The notes under the pieces: generated by a model
What the model saw: only the letters and a program-made list of their open reading frames with translations
Databases searched by the model: none
Told to the model about the DNA's origin: nothing
In this document: in pieces, positions 1-12,120 of the stretch
How positions within the stretch are numbered: the first letter of the stretch is position 1
How the letters are laid out: every line of letters starts with the position of its first letter
Position numbers and translations under genes: made by a program
NCBI GenBank assembly: GCA_002104905.1
Contig: MCFE01000018.1
Coordinates: forward strand, 182,066-246,065
DNA length: 64,000 nt
Reading direction: 5' to 3'
DNA from: Basidiobolus meristosporus CBS 931.73
Lineage: Eukaryota > Basidiobolomycota > Basidiobolomycetes > Basidiobolales > Basidiobolaceae

Positions 1-337
1 AATCGTACTTGCACCTCATCATTCACCTAATTTAGTCACTTGGACCATTACCTACAAATCTTAGAGAATTCTGACTAAATTCCTTCTCGGGATTTAATAA
101 GATTATTTTCGCCAAGATACCAGGTACCCATAACATGAAACTTGATAAGTTGTCCAAACAGCCCCAAACCTTGCACACATGTTCTAGGAAGATTCCTAAA
201 CATATTACACATGTTTATTTTTGAAGACCATATAAAGGTATAAATACTACTTTTACATTCAATGAATCAATAAGTGAAAACCACATATTCTACTTATTCT
301 CCCAATCACTCCCAACATCTTCAAAACTCTTTCAACA
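1..337 (+). repeat. Ty1/copia LTR relic at the left edge of the window
   Basis: Diverged copy of the same LTR seen intact at 15620-15952. It keeps the marks in order: the 'tcacctaa' stretch, the 'ccaaacagccccaaa' block, a TATAAATA box followed by an AATGAATCA stretch where the others have AATAAATCA, and the terminal '...ctctttcaaca'. The first ~25 bases are too altered to place the 5' TG end, so it may be truncated or continue outside the window. No internal element sequence follows; the RdRP pseudogene block starts at 397. Confidence 0.75.
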
Positions 338-396
338 CAAACAGGAGCAGCTTGTGGTTCACTGCCTGTTAGTTTGTTTTTAATAACTGTAGTCCA

Positions 397-3300
397 CCTT
401 TTTACTCCAAGCTTTCATATCCGCTCCCATATTCACATGGTTGACCCATAATACCATCTGTTTGCTTTGTAGAACCAAATGTGAACTGATACCAATTAGG
501 TGTACTGTCAATCTAGATCTACCGATTAGCTAGTTAAATGTGTCAGTCGATCCACCTAATTCCGGTATTGTTCATTGTCAATTTCTAACCAAATGCAGTT
601 TACACCAATAAAACCTCATTTATTAACACTCTCCACCCATGTGTGAGGAAAATACCATTAATCGGTAAGCGCTCTAAATAATGTGACTAATTGATTGTCA
701 AGATGAGGGTAAATTATTTTTGCATCGTGTTTCCTATGTGACCTATAAAACGATTCGTAGCCATATAGTAGCTGATTTGTTAATCGACAGGTTTCGACGC
801 TAGTATCTTAATAAAGTTACGCTTTATGATAATGACCACAAGTAAGGGTAGCATAATTGGGATAGTGTTAATGCTTCAACTATTAACAACTATGTAACAT
901 TGTCCGGTTCCTACTCAGCATGCGTGTAGACTCTCTTATCATCAATTGCTATTTGGGGATGAAGTATAAATTTAAATACATCTAACTCCGGTATTTCTCA
1001 GTCAAGAGCATCTACGAATTGTCAAGTAATCAAAAACCTGTGGATGGGGATGAAACCATTGCCATCTAATTTAATAACTACCCCTACTCAGGGTGGAGTT
1101 TTATCTCCTTTCGGCAAGTGGCGCACATATCATACCAATTTTGTCAGTAACATGAACTATATAATTCCGAGATCTTTTATATTATGCATTATTATTCTAA
1201 ACAGAAATGTGATCTGATAAAACTGCCTTTTTCAGTGAGCAGTACATTGATTGGCACTACCTTGCTATGGGTATGAAATATTAAACAAATAATATGGATT
1301 GAATCAACTAGCGGAATTAATATACCAATCCAAATATTCTACAATATTGACAAGGTACCGCTTACAATTCTTCATGCCATCATCTGTTGACATATGATCA
1401 TAGTATTAAGTTAGATACAAGGGTGCGTACTTGATCGCGTTTTAGCGGACTAGCCAGTTAATAGGCAAAGTCAAGACAGCCAGGACCCACTTATCGTGAT
1501 GCGATATGTAATATCATCAACAGTTATGCATTTTGCTTTCAAGTATAACGTAGTGCATAATTAATCGATTTTTTATTTTACATTTCTGTGGCCATTTGCG
1601 AAATGGCTTTCCATCTATGCTACTGACCGGAGCATCGGCACTTTCACAATCACACTACCACCGGCAGTGATCATGTGCATTGAAAGACATAAGCAACTCA
1701 AGATATTAGCGATGAGTTCTGCCAATCAACTAGTCAGACTGCTAGTATTGCATACCAAATTAAGGTGTTAGTATCTCAGATGGTTGGTGAGAGTTATTAA
1801 ACAGGCTCTACAAGGATCTATCGGTTGAATCAGTAATCAGATAGCAACTGACGATTTGTGGACATATGATCAGATATACTTGAATTGGGTGGATTCTCTC
1901 ATGTACATAACTGGCTTATTTCAGTGAAGTATCTACTCGGTGGCTCTAGACTGATGAAGCATTGGATTAGTGCTGTTCACATCGATATCTACGTAGGGAA
2001 CAAATGACATGTGAAGCCTAGCAATGTGAATATGGGAATTGGTAAAGAGGCCTGGAAGAAAGTGGCTGACTCTGTATTACTACCAATGACTTTCGATCAT
2101 GACCCTGTGAAAAAAATGCCATACAGAAGGAGTGGATAAATCATTACCAAAGATGCAGCATAAAAGGCTGACTAGGGCTTGACAAACATCAAGCCTAGTT
2201 TCACTCTACAAAAAGCCCGCTGTTAGACTGAATATTCCGTTTGCAGCGTCTCTGCTTGGCAGCCTTCCATCTGGAGGTCATTACGGTACCAGTACCGGAG
2301 AAGTTCGCATGAATTTTCAAGCGTGTCATGTTATATCCGAACCGCAGGTCGCACAAGACAAAGTTTATTTGTTGTCACGTCTAGAGTACTTGTAAAGAAT
2401 AAAACATCTATCGAGGGTAATTCTTAGTTGTATATATTGTATAGTTTAGGTTTGATATTTATGAATGGATACTATCTTCTATGGGGGAATAGGAAGTATT
2501 AGAGCTTGAAAGTTGGAGGTATAGTAGTTTTGCATGGATTTAACGTTGCGCTATATAATTCTGGATTCTAAAGATAAAAAATTAATTAAACCCTAACCCC
2601 GCTACCAAAGCTGGGCATGTTCGGTTCCGCACTTAATAGGTTTCTGAGAATATCGAAAAAATTATGGTATTTATTCGGCGTACAGGTGTCGTCAAATATC
2701 CCAGAGAGCCTTGCTTTTGACTAAATTCAACAATAATGTAGTGAAAGAGTCTACCGATGTCAGGAAACCTGTTGGGATCATATCTCCCAATGTTTCACCT
2801 ATCCAGTTTAAATGGTAGTGAAGAGCATTAGACTTTTGAACCTGTGCTTGGGCGTTCATGATTTGATCGGTCATGTATCGATGATCATCTTTTAAATGCA
2901 TAAATATGTTATTGTAAACCAATATACTGAAGAGCAATGCAATTATGAGTCGATTTAGAGAAGCTTACAGAAATTCGGCAGTTCAGAGGGCCTCCGAGTC
3001 GACGCGTTCAGAACTGAGTATTCATTGGCTTTGGCATAATTGAATACGTCTTCCGCCCATCCCAACGTCAGATACGGCAATCAGAACGCCCTTATGTCCA
3101 CCAAAGCAGCACTGAAATACACCGAGTATAATCAGTCCTATGGCTTTTATTAGAGATTCCTGCAGCGAATACCATAGCAATTTGACTGATCCCATTTGCA
3201 TTTAATTTACCACTGTACATGGTATTCATGATTCCCTTCACTACATTGTTGCTCAGGGTTTTACCTGCTCATTTACTGGAAAGACAGAGGTCAATACTTG

Positions 3301-3660
3301 TGGTACGATGGGTAACGCAGCAGGAATTACTTCAATGACTCATCCACTTGCATATAAAATCTACATATTTCACTAGCCTTAAATATATAACCCTTCTACG
3401 GTGGAGAATCATTCATGCTAGGCTTCTGCTGTTTGAAATACATAATTTCAGCGGAGGCAGAGCTTTTGGATACTAGTGAACATTATGTTTCAAGGTTGCT
3501 GGTTGAAATAACCCGCTGCGCATTGTTGATTGGCACTACGAAATATTATACAACCGTATGTGTATGTGGCTTGTATCAAATCACTGTAATGTGGATCTGT
3601 TTCCAAATTCGTAGTTCAGTGCTATGAAGAAATACATGAAATCTAGATCTTTTATTTTTT
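397..3660 (-). pseudogene. RdRP pseudogene 1 (mid domain to C-terminal part, decayed)
   Basis: Read on the minus strand this is a long, stop-ridden relic of a cellular RNA-dependent RNA polymerase. At 3400-3250 it resembles the VDFIRKWMG segment of the intact gene (here VDFICKWMSH). At 3130-2980 it resembles the FGGYKGVLTVVPDDRMGG segment (here FGGHKGVLIAVSDVGMGG). At 2937-2692 an open stretch reads DDHRYMTDQIMNAQAQ...WIGETLGDMIPTGFL, close to DDHLRITDQIMNDQA...WIGDTLGDMIAAGFL of the intact protein. The catalytic region follows at ~2450-1920 and the post-catalytic part runs to ~400, recognisable mainly because it is shared with the other copies. The DLDGD motif is destroyed. A second copy lies at 37623-40900. 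The mid domain is sure; the C-terminal part is inferred from collinearity. Confidence 0.7.
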
Positions 3661-5400
3661 ACACTATTGTTCCAAAATGCAATGTGATCTGAGACTCTTG
3701 CTGTTTTCAGTAAGCGGTACAATGATTAGCAGCACCATGCCGTAGATATGAGATATGTATCACATGTTGAATGGTTGGAATCAACTAATGGATTTGATAA
3801 ATCATTCCAAATATTCTACACTGTATTCATGGTGCCGCTCACGACTCTTCGTGCCGTCAGGTGTTGACACTTAGCCATACTACCAAGTAGATATTGTTGT
3901 TCAGACTTCACCACGTTTTAGCGGACTACCCAATTTGTAGATGTAACCATGAGGGCCAGGAATATACATGTCGAGATGCGCTATATAATGTTATCAACAT
4001 TAATGTAGTGGACATTCAGGTATGATGTAAAGCATTATTAATCTGCGATTTAGGAAACGTTTCTGTGGCTGGTTGGGATAATACTAGGTATAATACTATT
4101 CATCAGGTCCATTATTGCAATATTACATCAACGCTACCGCCGTGGAATCAGCATTATCCCAATCACGTTGCCATCAGCGATATGCATAAGCATATTGGCA
4201 CACATGTAAACCTATCACATTGTTAACTTTGCGACTTGCCAATCAGCCGGTCACATTGTTGGCATAGCGTGCCGATTCAAGGCATTACCTTTTCGAGATG
4301 TGTGGTGAAAGTTATTAAATGGATCTGTACGTTTCTATCGGCACAAACAGTATTCAGATAGAAATTGACGATACGAAATTGAATAAATGCTCAGATATAC
4401 CTGAATAAGGTGGATTTCCTCATGTTCATAGCTGGCTTATCTCAGTGAATCGGCCACTTGGTAGATCGAGATTGCTGAAGGTTCCGATTAGTGCTGATTC
4501 GCGTTGACCTCTACATTGGGAACGTATAACATGTGAAGCCCAGTGATGTGAATATGGAAATGGATGTTGAGGCCTGGAGCAAAGTGGCTGACTTTGCATT
4601 ATTACCAATAACTTTCGATCATGACCCCGGAAGAATGTACCATACGCAAGGAGTGGATAAATCATTACCAAAGATGCAGCATAAAAGGCAGGCTATGAGA
4701 AGTCAAACAGCAAGCCTAGTTTCACTCTACAAAAAGCCCTCCGTTTGACTGAATATTCCGTTTGCAGCATCTCTGCTTGGCACTCTTCCATTTGGAGGTC
4801 ATTACTGTACCAGTACCGGTGTTATTCACATGAACTTCCAAGCGTGTCATGTTGAATCCGAGCCGCAGGTTACCAGCGTGAAGTCAATGTATATTTGTTG
4901 TCACGTTTAGAGTACTTGTAAAGAATAAAACGTCTATCGAGGGTGAATCTTAGTTGCTTGTATGATATGGTTTAGGTTCAGTAGTTATGAATGGGCACTA
5001 TCTTTCCTGTAGGTGAGTAGGAAATGTTAGCGTTTGTATGTTGCAAGTTTAGTAGTTTAACATGGAATCAATGTTCCGCTATATATATAATGGGATTGGA
5101 GTGATTAAAAGCAAGCAAATATATGGAGGTGAAGAAGTGCTTTGAACAGGCAGCGCTTGCCGATTATAGAAGGTCGTTTGAAGATATGAAAGGGGAACAT
5201 AGATTTGGATTTAGTTCGGTGCATTTGCATCTTCAAATACCCCGGAGAATCTTGCTTCCGACTGAATCCAGCAGTAAATTGATTAATGAATCTATTGAGT
5301 TTAAGAAACAAGCTGTGACCATGATTGTTTACTACATTACAAGGAAGTTAGAGTCCCATACTTGGGGTATGGTGGGCTATGAAGCAAATATTACTAAAAT
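3660..5400 (-). pseudogene. RdRP pseudogene 2 (catalytic and C-terminal parts)
   Basis: Minus-strand relic directly upstream of pseudogene 1 in tandem. At 5340-5220 a frame keeps the LLLGSIRSQALRDI-like motif (here LLLDSVGSKILRGI). The catalytic part (4960-4430) reads SRPQHPFPYSHHWASHVIRSQC where the intact gene has the DKRLFPYHKESPLSYCKQ segment. The segment at 4230-4100 reads CANMLMHIADGNVIGIMLIP against IANAHLAWADQSEDITLSP. Many stops and frameshifts. Its 4800-5120 part is the left arm of a strong inverted repeat with 5513-5835. A plus-strand open frame of 94 codons at 5123-5407 is antisense to this relic and is not called as a gene. Confidence 0.65.
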
Positions 5401-5835
5401 GACTTAACACTTGCGAATTAAATCGACACACGTAACTCGCCTTAAAGTTGAATCCGTCCAAGGTTTCATATTGTTTATGCCGGACCATTGCTGATTTAGA
5501 GTACGCATCCACCATATTTGCTTGCTTTTAATCACTCCAATCCCATTATATATATAGCGGAACATTGATTCCATGTTAAACTACTAAACTTGCAACATAC
5601 AAACGCTAACATTTCCTACTCACCTACAGGAAAGATAGTGCCCATTCATAACTACTGAACCTAAACCATATCATACAAGCAACTAAGATTCACCCTCGAT
5701 AGACGTTTTATTCTTTACAAGTACTCTAAACGTGACAACAAATATACATTGACTTCACGCTGGTAACCTGCGGCTCGGCTTCAACATGACACGCTTGGAA
5801 GTTCATGTGAATTACACCGGTACTGGTCCAGTATT
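4800..5835. repeat. Inverted repeat (palindrome P1): arms 4800-5120 and 5513-5835
   Basis: Two nearly identical ~320-bp arms in opposite orientation around a ~390-bp centre made of RdRP mid-domain relic. The inner ends are exact: 'aagcaagcaaatat' on the left and its complement at the start of the right arm. Both arms carry the TATATATAATG-like stretch and the AATAAAACGTCTATCGAGG block that recur in every RdRP relic of the window. Transcription through it would give a stable hairpin RNA. Confidence 0.85.
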
Positions 5836-6340
5836 GACCTCCGGATAAATGGCTGCCAAGCAGAGATGCTGCAAACGGAATATTCAGTCAAACGGCGGGC
5901 TTTTTGTAGAGTGAAACTAGGCTTGCTGGTTGATACACCGTAGCCAGCTTTTTATGCAGCATCCTTGGTAATAATTTATCCCCTCATTTCGTATGAGATT
6001 ATTATTCCAGGGTCATGATCGCATGTTATTGGTAATAGAACAGAGTCAGTCACTTTGCTCCAGGCCTCTATTCCCATTTCCACATTTACACCGTTGGGCT
6101 GCACATGTCATTTGTTCCCAGTATAGATGCTGATACGAATCGTTACTAATCGGTTCCTTTAGGAATCTCGATCCTCCGAGTGTCCGATTCCCTGAGATAG
6201 GAAAGTGACGAGCATAAGTGAATCCACGCAATTTAGGTAAATCCAGTCATATATTACCTGCACCTCATCGATTTCTCCATGATTGCTGCTTTTATCAATC
6301 AAACCGTACTGTTTTCATTTAATAACTTGCACCATCTATT
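5513..6340 (+). pseudogene. RdRP pseudogene 3, catalytic fragment, inverted relative to pseudogene 2
   Basis: Reverse-complement partner of 4430-5120. The first ~320 bases (5513-5835) match the opposite arm almost base for base; the rest is more diverged. Reading the plus strand gives the degenerate KRFILYKYS... then a GD...NGGLFVE series that I align with the TLKENQIFVRYTD to HPGD to NGGDLDGD part of the intact RdRP; the second D-x-D has been lost and a stop follows. Direct duplicate at 44640-45110. Confidence 0.6.
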
Positions 6341-7190
6341 CGTAAGGATAAGACCTCATTTCGTTATGCAATGCAAACGAGCTATTGATTGATCGCCGAT
6401 TCGTTGAGCTAATACCTCGACAGTGATGCTACAAATTTAGTTAATAATCATTTTATTGAATTGGATCAAGGTCAAGCTATTTATAATAGGTATATAGCGT
6501 CAAATTTATAGAGTGCAATTCAAAATACTTCTGGGCTAGTGATTATATTCAATTAGCATGAATAAAGGATGCGCAATGAATTAATTCAACATATTTCGAT
6601 TTCATTTTAGCTGAGTCGACAGTATTCTGTGTGGATACCAGATTTCTGGTAACAGTATAAATCATTAGTTAAGTTTTGTTTGCGATATGCTAGTGCATGG
6701 TGTACTAATCAATCAACCACAATAACCTTATACTCAAATTTATCCCTTAATATTCTTTAGTGCGGCATGAAATGAGGCAATTACTGAAAGAATGATTGGG
6801 ACCAGTAGTGTGTTACCTAAGCACCGAGGTGGAAATCGACTTGGATACCAAAATCCACCCATTACTTGATTATTTACCGGTGCCAATATCCATGGATTAC
6901 TGGGTTTAAAGCCTGGACCCTATGTGCCGACTAGATTAGGATACCCAGGGTGCTTTCTTCCAGCCACACTCAACGGGAAGCTAATGTACACCATGTGATT
7001 TTGGTTTTCAGCTGCAGCACCCTACAACGCTGCAGATCCCGCAGTTCAATAATGATGGCGAATAAACACTATCGCTGAGTAATGAAAACCCGCAATATAT
7101 TTGATACGTGCTAACCGTAAGTAGCCCTGGCAATCGTAGCGTCCCATTGTCAGAAGACCTATCACAAAAATGATCATCAACACCATAATA
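6340..7190. repeat. Unclassified repeat block U (copy 1)
   Basis: A block of about 850 bp that lies between an RdRP relic and an inverted-repeat arm and recurs at 45110-46010 (close copy) and about 30900-31480 (diverged copy). It contains short open stretches, for example the STEVEID...KIHPLLDYLP frame at 6810-6880, more open in the second copy, but no domain I recognise. It could be more RdRP C-terminal relic or part of another old element. No gene is called. Confidence 0.6.
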
Positions 7191-7194
7191 GTTG

Positions 7195-7735
7195 ATAAAA
7201 GGAGTCATGAATTCTCTGAAAAGCCTTTATTCGTTAATTTACTCAGGTCAACATTAGAACACCGATGACTTTCTGGCAACTTTCATACCCAACTAACTGC
7301 AATGGTACTGGATTTGCGGACTTGCTTCATCCAACAGCTGGAAACGGAAAACGGTAGACAACGCGGAGGCCCAAGAGTAATCACCGAATCGGCTGAACAG
7401 AGATATTATAAAGAGTGGAGAAATACTTGATTATTGACCAAGCGGTAGCCTTGGATTTATAGTCTCTGCTGACCCCTGGTCTGTATCCACTATACCCCGG
7501 AGTATTTTGATGGATATTGTATACTCTTCATTGGCTTTCCTGGATTAAACAGAATATTCTCCAAAGCACTGAGGCATGAAGCTCGGGATCCAATGAACTC
7601 TCCTGCGAAGTCATCAAATGAGTATTTCCGATATATATGGTGACAGGATGATAATCATCCCACCAATGATGACTGGCAGAACAATACGCGTCTCAGGACT
7701 ATAATCAAGGGGTGATCAGCATTGCACTGACTTGA
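7195..7735. repeat. Inverted-repeat arm P2-left
   Basis: About 540 bp, matched in reverse complement by 8330-8830 at near identity. Landmarks are 'gagtcatgaattctctgaaaag' at the outer side and 'gatgataatcatcc' near the inner side. The arms flank a ~600-bp copia relic. The same pair occurs at 46015-46510 and 47155-47650, and a single diverged arm at about 31480-31940. No protein family recognised on either strand. Confidence 0.85.
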
Positions 7736-7739
7736 AACA

Positions 7740-8330
7740 CTTTTGCACATCTACTTTGAGAAACGAGCAACTTAATATCTATGCGTGAGTCATTGTCACT
7801 GTATTGTGTATTTAGAATTGGTTGCCTGACAATCTGGACCCTGTGTCAACAAGCCGATTTGCTGAGCTATCTGGTGGCAAAATTTTCATATTGACCTGTA
7901 GGATTCGAAGGTAGTCGATTTATTCGTATGCACCTTCTTAACATAAGAATATCAATAAAATTGGCTAACAAAGGTCTGTACCGAGGAGCTATGCACAATA
8001 TGGTGCCAACAATTGGGTCTAGTTGCTATGAATATTTTATTGAGTGGTAGTGTTATTAGCACTGTGATTACACCTGAATATTCCATCAACTTGCTCACTA
8101 AAATCATATTGCATGCACTACCCTAACCCTGAGAAGTCTCAAAGATGTCCAAACAGCACCAAACTTTGCACACATGTTCTTGGGACCTCCCCAGCATATT
8201 TTATGTGTTTGTTTTGCCATGATGATGTAAAAGTATATATACTACCTTTACATTCAATTAATCATAAAGTAAAAAAAACATAATAGTCATTTTCTACTAA
8301 TCACTCCTTCATTTTAGTCCTGAAACACGT
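7740..8330 (+). mobile_element. Ty1/copia 3'-end relic with LTR, spacer between P2 arms
   Basis: On the plus strand the end of a copia RNase H region can be guessed (a frame reading QLGLVAMNI at 8015-8040, like LGLVSVNI at the end of the element at 15620), then GAGTGGTAG in the polypurine position, then a decayed LTR (8060-8310) with 'caccaaactttgcacacatgttcttggga', a TATATATA box and an AATTAATC stretch. A short 'accctaaccctga' tract lies inside the LTR. The same spacer lies in the opposite orientation in the duplicate at 46530-47135. Confidence 0.65.
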
Positions 8331-8830
8331 ATTGTTCTGCCAGTCATCATTGGTGGGATGATTATCATCCTGTCACCATATATATCGGAAATACTCATTT
8401 GATGACTTCTCAGGAGAGTTCATTGGATCCCGAGCTTCATGCCTCAGTGCTTTGGAGAATATTCTGTTTAATCCAGGAAAGCCAATGAAGAGTATACAAT
8501 ATCCATCAAAATACTCCGGGGTATAGTGGATACAGACCAGGGGTCAGCAGAGACTATAAATCCAAGGCTACCGCTTGGTCAATAATCAAGTATTTCTCCA
8601 CTCTTTATAATATCTCTGTTCAGCCGATTCGGTGATTACTCTTGGGCCTCCGCGTTGTCTACCGTTTTCCGTTTCCAGCTGTTGGATGAAGCAAGTCCGC
8701 AAATCCAGTACCATTGCAGTTAGTTGGGTATGAAAGTTGCCAGAAAGTCATCGGTGTTCTAATGTTGACCTGAGTAAATTAACGAATAAAGGCTTTTCAG
8801 AGAATTCATGACTCCTTTTATCAACTATTA
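8330..8830. repeat. Inverted-repeat arm P2-right
   Basis: Reverse complement of 7195-7735. Base variants shared only by the two arms of this locus (for example 'cccaactaactgcaatggtactgg' and its complement), where the duplicate locus has 'cccgactatctccaatggtaatgg' in both of its arms, show that the arms of each palindrome are being kept alike. Confidence 0.85.
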
Positions 8831-8849
8831 TGGTGTTGATGATCATTTT

Positions 8850-10680
8850 TATGATATTGACTACTGACAAATATAAGCAGAGAGTGATTAATGGGGTCTG
8901 TACGGTTTAATGCACAAACGCAGTCTCGTTACAGATCTGGATATCATGCCGGTGGATATAGGACCAGATCCGGTTCAATTGGGTGGATTTTCCTTTTCCT
9001 TTCTTTTTGCTTATCTCAGTAAATTGGCTTTTCGGTGGATCGAGATTGATTAAGGATCCGATTAGTAAAGATTTGTATTGGATCTACGCTGGGAACCAAT
9101 GACATATGAACCCCAGCAATGTGAATATGGGAATGGGAATAGTGGCTTGGAGCACAGTGGCTGACTTTGCATTATTACCAATAACTTTCAATCATGACCC
9201 CGGAAGAATGTACCATACGCAAGGAGTGGATAAATCCTTACCAAAGATGCAGCATAAAAGGCAGGCTATGGTACGACAAACATCAAGCCTAGTTTCACTC
9301 TACAAAAAAGCCCGCAGTTAGACCAAATATTCCGTTTGCAGCGTCTCCGCTTGGCAGCCTTCCATCCGGAGGTCACTAATGTACTAGTGCCATTGTAGTT
9401 CACATGCACTTCCAAGCGTCTCTTGTTGAATTCGAACCTCAGGTCAAAAGTGTCAAGTTGCAGTTTGTTTGTTGTAACGAATAGAGTGCTTGTAAAGAAT
9501 AAAACGTCTTTCGAGGGTGAAATTTAGTTGCATGTATAGTATGGTTTAGGTTTAATATATATGAATGGGCCCTATTTCTCCTGTAAGGGAGTAGACAATA
9601 TTCTCATATGAATGATGCGAGTTTGGTAGCTTATCCGGAATCAATGTTGCGCCATGTTTGTATAATCGAATTGCAACGATAAAAATGAAGTAGATTTTGG
9701 GTCTTCAAACGTATTTCAACTACTAAACCAGGCATGCTTGATTTCGAACCGTCGAAGGTTTCTGAGCATATGTGTTTATCACAATGATCTGGTTTTCATT
9801 CAGCGCATTGGTGTCGTGAAATATCCTGGGAGCCTTACTTTCGTCTGAACCTAACAGTAAACCAGTAAAGTATACAGCAGTACGTTATTAGTAGATTCAG
9901 AAGAGCTAATGGAAATTCGGCAGTTCGGACGATCCTCGAGTTTGACACGTTCTGAGCTGAGACTTCTTTGGCTTTAGTGTGAAATAAGCCAGACTTCCAC
10001 CAATCCTAATGTTAGATACGACCACAAGAATGCTCTTGTGTCCACCAAATCTTTGGATTGAATGAATAAGTCTTCTACCCATTCGAACGTCAGATACGAC
10101 CACCAGAACGCTGTTGTGTCCACCAAAGCAGAACTGGACTGTACCGGGTATTACCAATCCTATGGCATTTACTAGGGACCTCTGCCTGGATTGCCACAGT
10201 AATGTGACCAACACCTTTTTCATAAAAATTGCCAGTGTATATGCTATCCATGATTTCTTTCACTACATCGTTGCCCAGGGTTTTACCTGCTCGTATCCTG
10301 GAAAGACGGGCCAATACTTATGATATGATGGGTAACGTAGCAGAACGTAGCAGAAATTACTTAAATGACTCGTCCACTTGCATATAAAATCTACATATTT
10401 CACTAGCCTTAAAATATAACCCTTCTACGGTGGAGAATCATTCATGCTAGGCTTTTGCTGTTTGAAATACATAATTTGAGCGGAGGTAGAACTTGTGGAT
10501 ACTAGTGAACATTATGTTTCAAGGTTGCTGGTTGAAATAACCCGCTGTGCATTGTTGATTGGCACTACGAAATATTATACAACCGTATGTGTATGTGGCT
10601 TGTATCAAATCACTGTAATGTGGATCTGTATCCAAATTCGTAGTTCAGTGCTATGAAGAAATACATGAAATCTAGATCTT
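8850..10680 (-). pseudogene. RdRP pseudogene 4 (mid domain and catalytic region)
   Basis: Among the clearest of the decayed copies. On the minus strand 10314-10090 reads RLSRIRAGKTLGND followed by VVKEIMDSIYTGNF...GVGHITVAIQAEV, collinear with LCLSSTRAVKSLSKQQ, VKEIPDIMRNGHSYSNGVGQIALSLAAEI of the intact RdRP. It continues FCFGGHNSVLVVVSDVRMG against IRFGGYKGVLTVVPDDRMG. That last segment is present twice (10137-10075 and 10060-9990), an internal tandem duplication. The catalytic part lies at 9560-9000. Its upstream part (10680-10380) repeats 3640-3360. Stops and frameshifts throughout; the catalytic aspartates are gone. Duplicate at 47660-49320. Confidence 0.75.
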
Positions 10681-12120
10681 TTATTTTTTGCACTATTGTT
10701 CCAAAATGCAATGTGATCTGAGACTCTTGCTGTTTTCAGTAAGCGGTACAATGATTAGCAGCACCATGCCGTAGATATGAGATATGTATCACATGTTGAA
10801 TGGTTGGAATCAACTAATGGATTTGATAAATCATTCCAAATATTCTACACTGTATTCATGGTGCCGCTCACGACTCTTCGTGCCGTCAGGTGTTGACACT
10901 TAGCCATACTACCAAGTAGATATTGTTGTTCAAACTTCACCACGTTTTATCGGACTACCCAATTTGTAAATATAACCAAGAGGGCCAAGAATATACATGT
11001 CGAGATGCGCTATGTAATGTCATCAACAGTAATGTACTGGGCATTCAGATATGGTGTAAAGAACAATTAGTCAGCGATTTAGGATCCGTTTCTGTGGCTA
11101 GTTAAAAATACACTTCATCAGGTTCATTTTTGCAATATTACATCTATGCTACTGCCGTGGAATTAGCACTATCCTAATCACGTTGCCATCAGCGATATGC
11201 ATAAGCATATTGGCAATATGTCAAGTTTGCACCCTTACAACCATTCCTTCGCATTGTTAGGATTGCATGCCGATTCAAGTCATTACCTTTCTCAGATGTG
11301 TGATGAGAGTTATCAAAGAATCTGTACGGTTCTATCGGTACAAATAGTATTCAGATAGAAATTAACGATACGAAAGTGCATAAATACTCAGATACACCTG
11401 AATTGGGTGGATTCTCTCATGTTCATAACTGGCTTATCTCAGTGAATTGGCCACTCGGTGGATCGATATTGCAGCAGATTCCGATTAGTGATGATTCGCG
11501 TTGACCTCTACATTGGGAACAAATGTCGTGTAAGGCCCAGTGATTCCAATGTGGGAATGGATATAGAGGCTTGCAGCAAAGTGGCTGACTCTGCATTATT
11601 ACCAATAGCTGTCGACCATGACCCCGGAACAATAATGCCATACGCAAGGAGGGGATAAATCATTACCGAAGATGCAGCATAAAAGGCTGACTAGGGTTTG
11701 ACAAACAGCAAGCCTAGTTTCACTCTACAAAAAGCCCGCCGTTCGACTGAATGTTCCGTTTGCAGCGTCTCTGCTTGGCAGCCTTCCATCCGCAGGTCGC
11801 TAATGTACTAGTGCCGGTGTAGTTGACATGAACTTCCCAGCGTGTCATGTTTTATCCGAATCTTAGGTCACCAGCGTCAAGTCAAAGAATGTTTGGTGTA
11901 ACGACTTGAGTACTTGTAAAGAATAAAACGTCGATCGAGGGTTAATCTTAGTTGAATGTATGATATTGGTTGTGTTGAATAGTAATGAATTGACACTTAC
12001 TCCTATGAAGAGTAGGAAACGTTTTGATCGGATAAGTTAAGTTTGGTATCTTAGCATGAGTTTGACCTTGCGCTCTATATATAATTGAATCTCATTGATA
12101 GAAACGAAGTAAATGCAATA
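10680..12120 (-). pseudogene. RdRP pseudogene 5 (catalytic and C-terminal parts)
   Basis: Second tandem minus-strand relic, joined to pseudogene 4 at the same point where pseudogene 2 joins pseudogene 1. The catalytic part (11960-11420) keeps an open minus frame of 75 codons reading KPLYPFPHWNHWALHDICSQC, aligned with the RLFPYHKESPLSYC segment after the catalytic site. The downstream part (11250-10700) keeps the 'gatatgcataagcatattggca' block shared by all copies. Duplicate at 49320-50740. Confidence 0.6.

Noticed and set aside
3415-3627. 70-codon plus frame recurring at 40691 and 49089
   Set aside because: It recurs because the DNA is duplicated. The minus strand of the same stretch is collinear with RdRP, and the plus frame has no domain.
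5123-5407. 94-codon plus-strand frame starting MEVKKCFEQAALADY, behind a TATA-like stretch
   Set aside because: It lies antisense to an RdRP mid-domain relic (LLLDSVGSKILRGI on the minus strand) in the centre of a palindrome, and other copies do not keep the frame.
10923-11105. Plus frame DYPICKYNQEGQEYTCRDAL, first thought to be an RdRP C-terminal motif
   Set aside because: Strand is opposite to the rest of the same relic; collinearity favours the minus strand.
11458-11658. Plus-strand frames in the catalytic relics (for example IRVDLYIGNKCRVRPSDSNV), first read as an RdRP N-terminal domain
   Set aside because: The minus-strand reading is collinear with flanking mid domain and post-catalytic parts in several copies; the plus reading is not. 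Treated as antisense coincidence.
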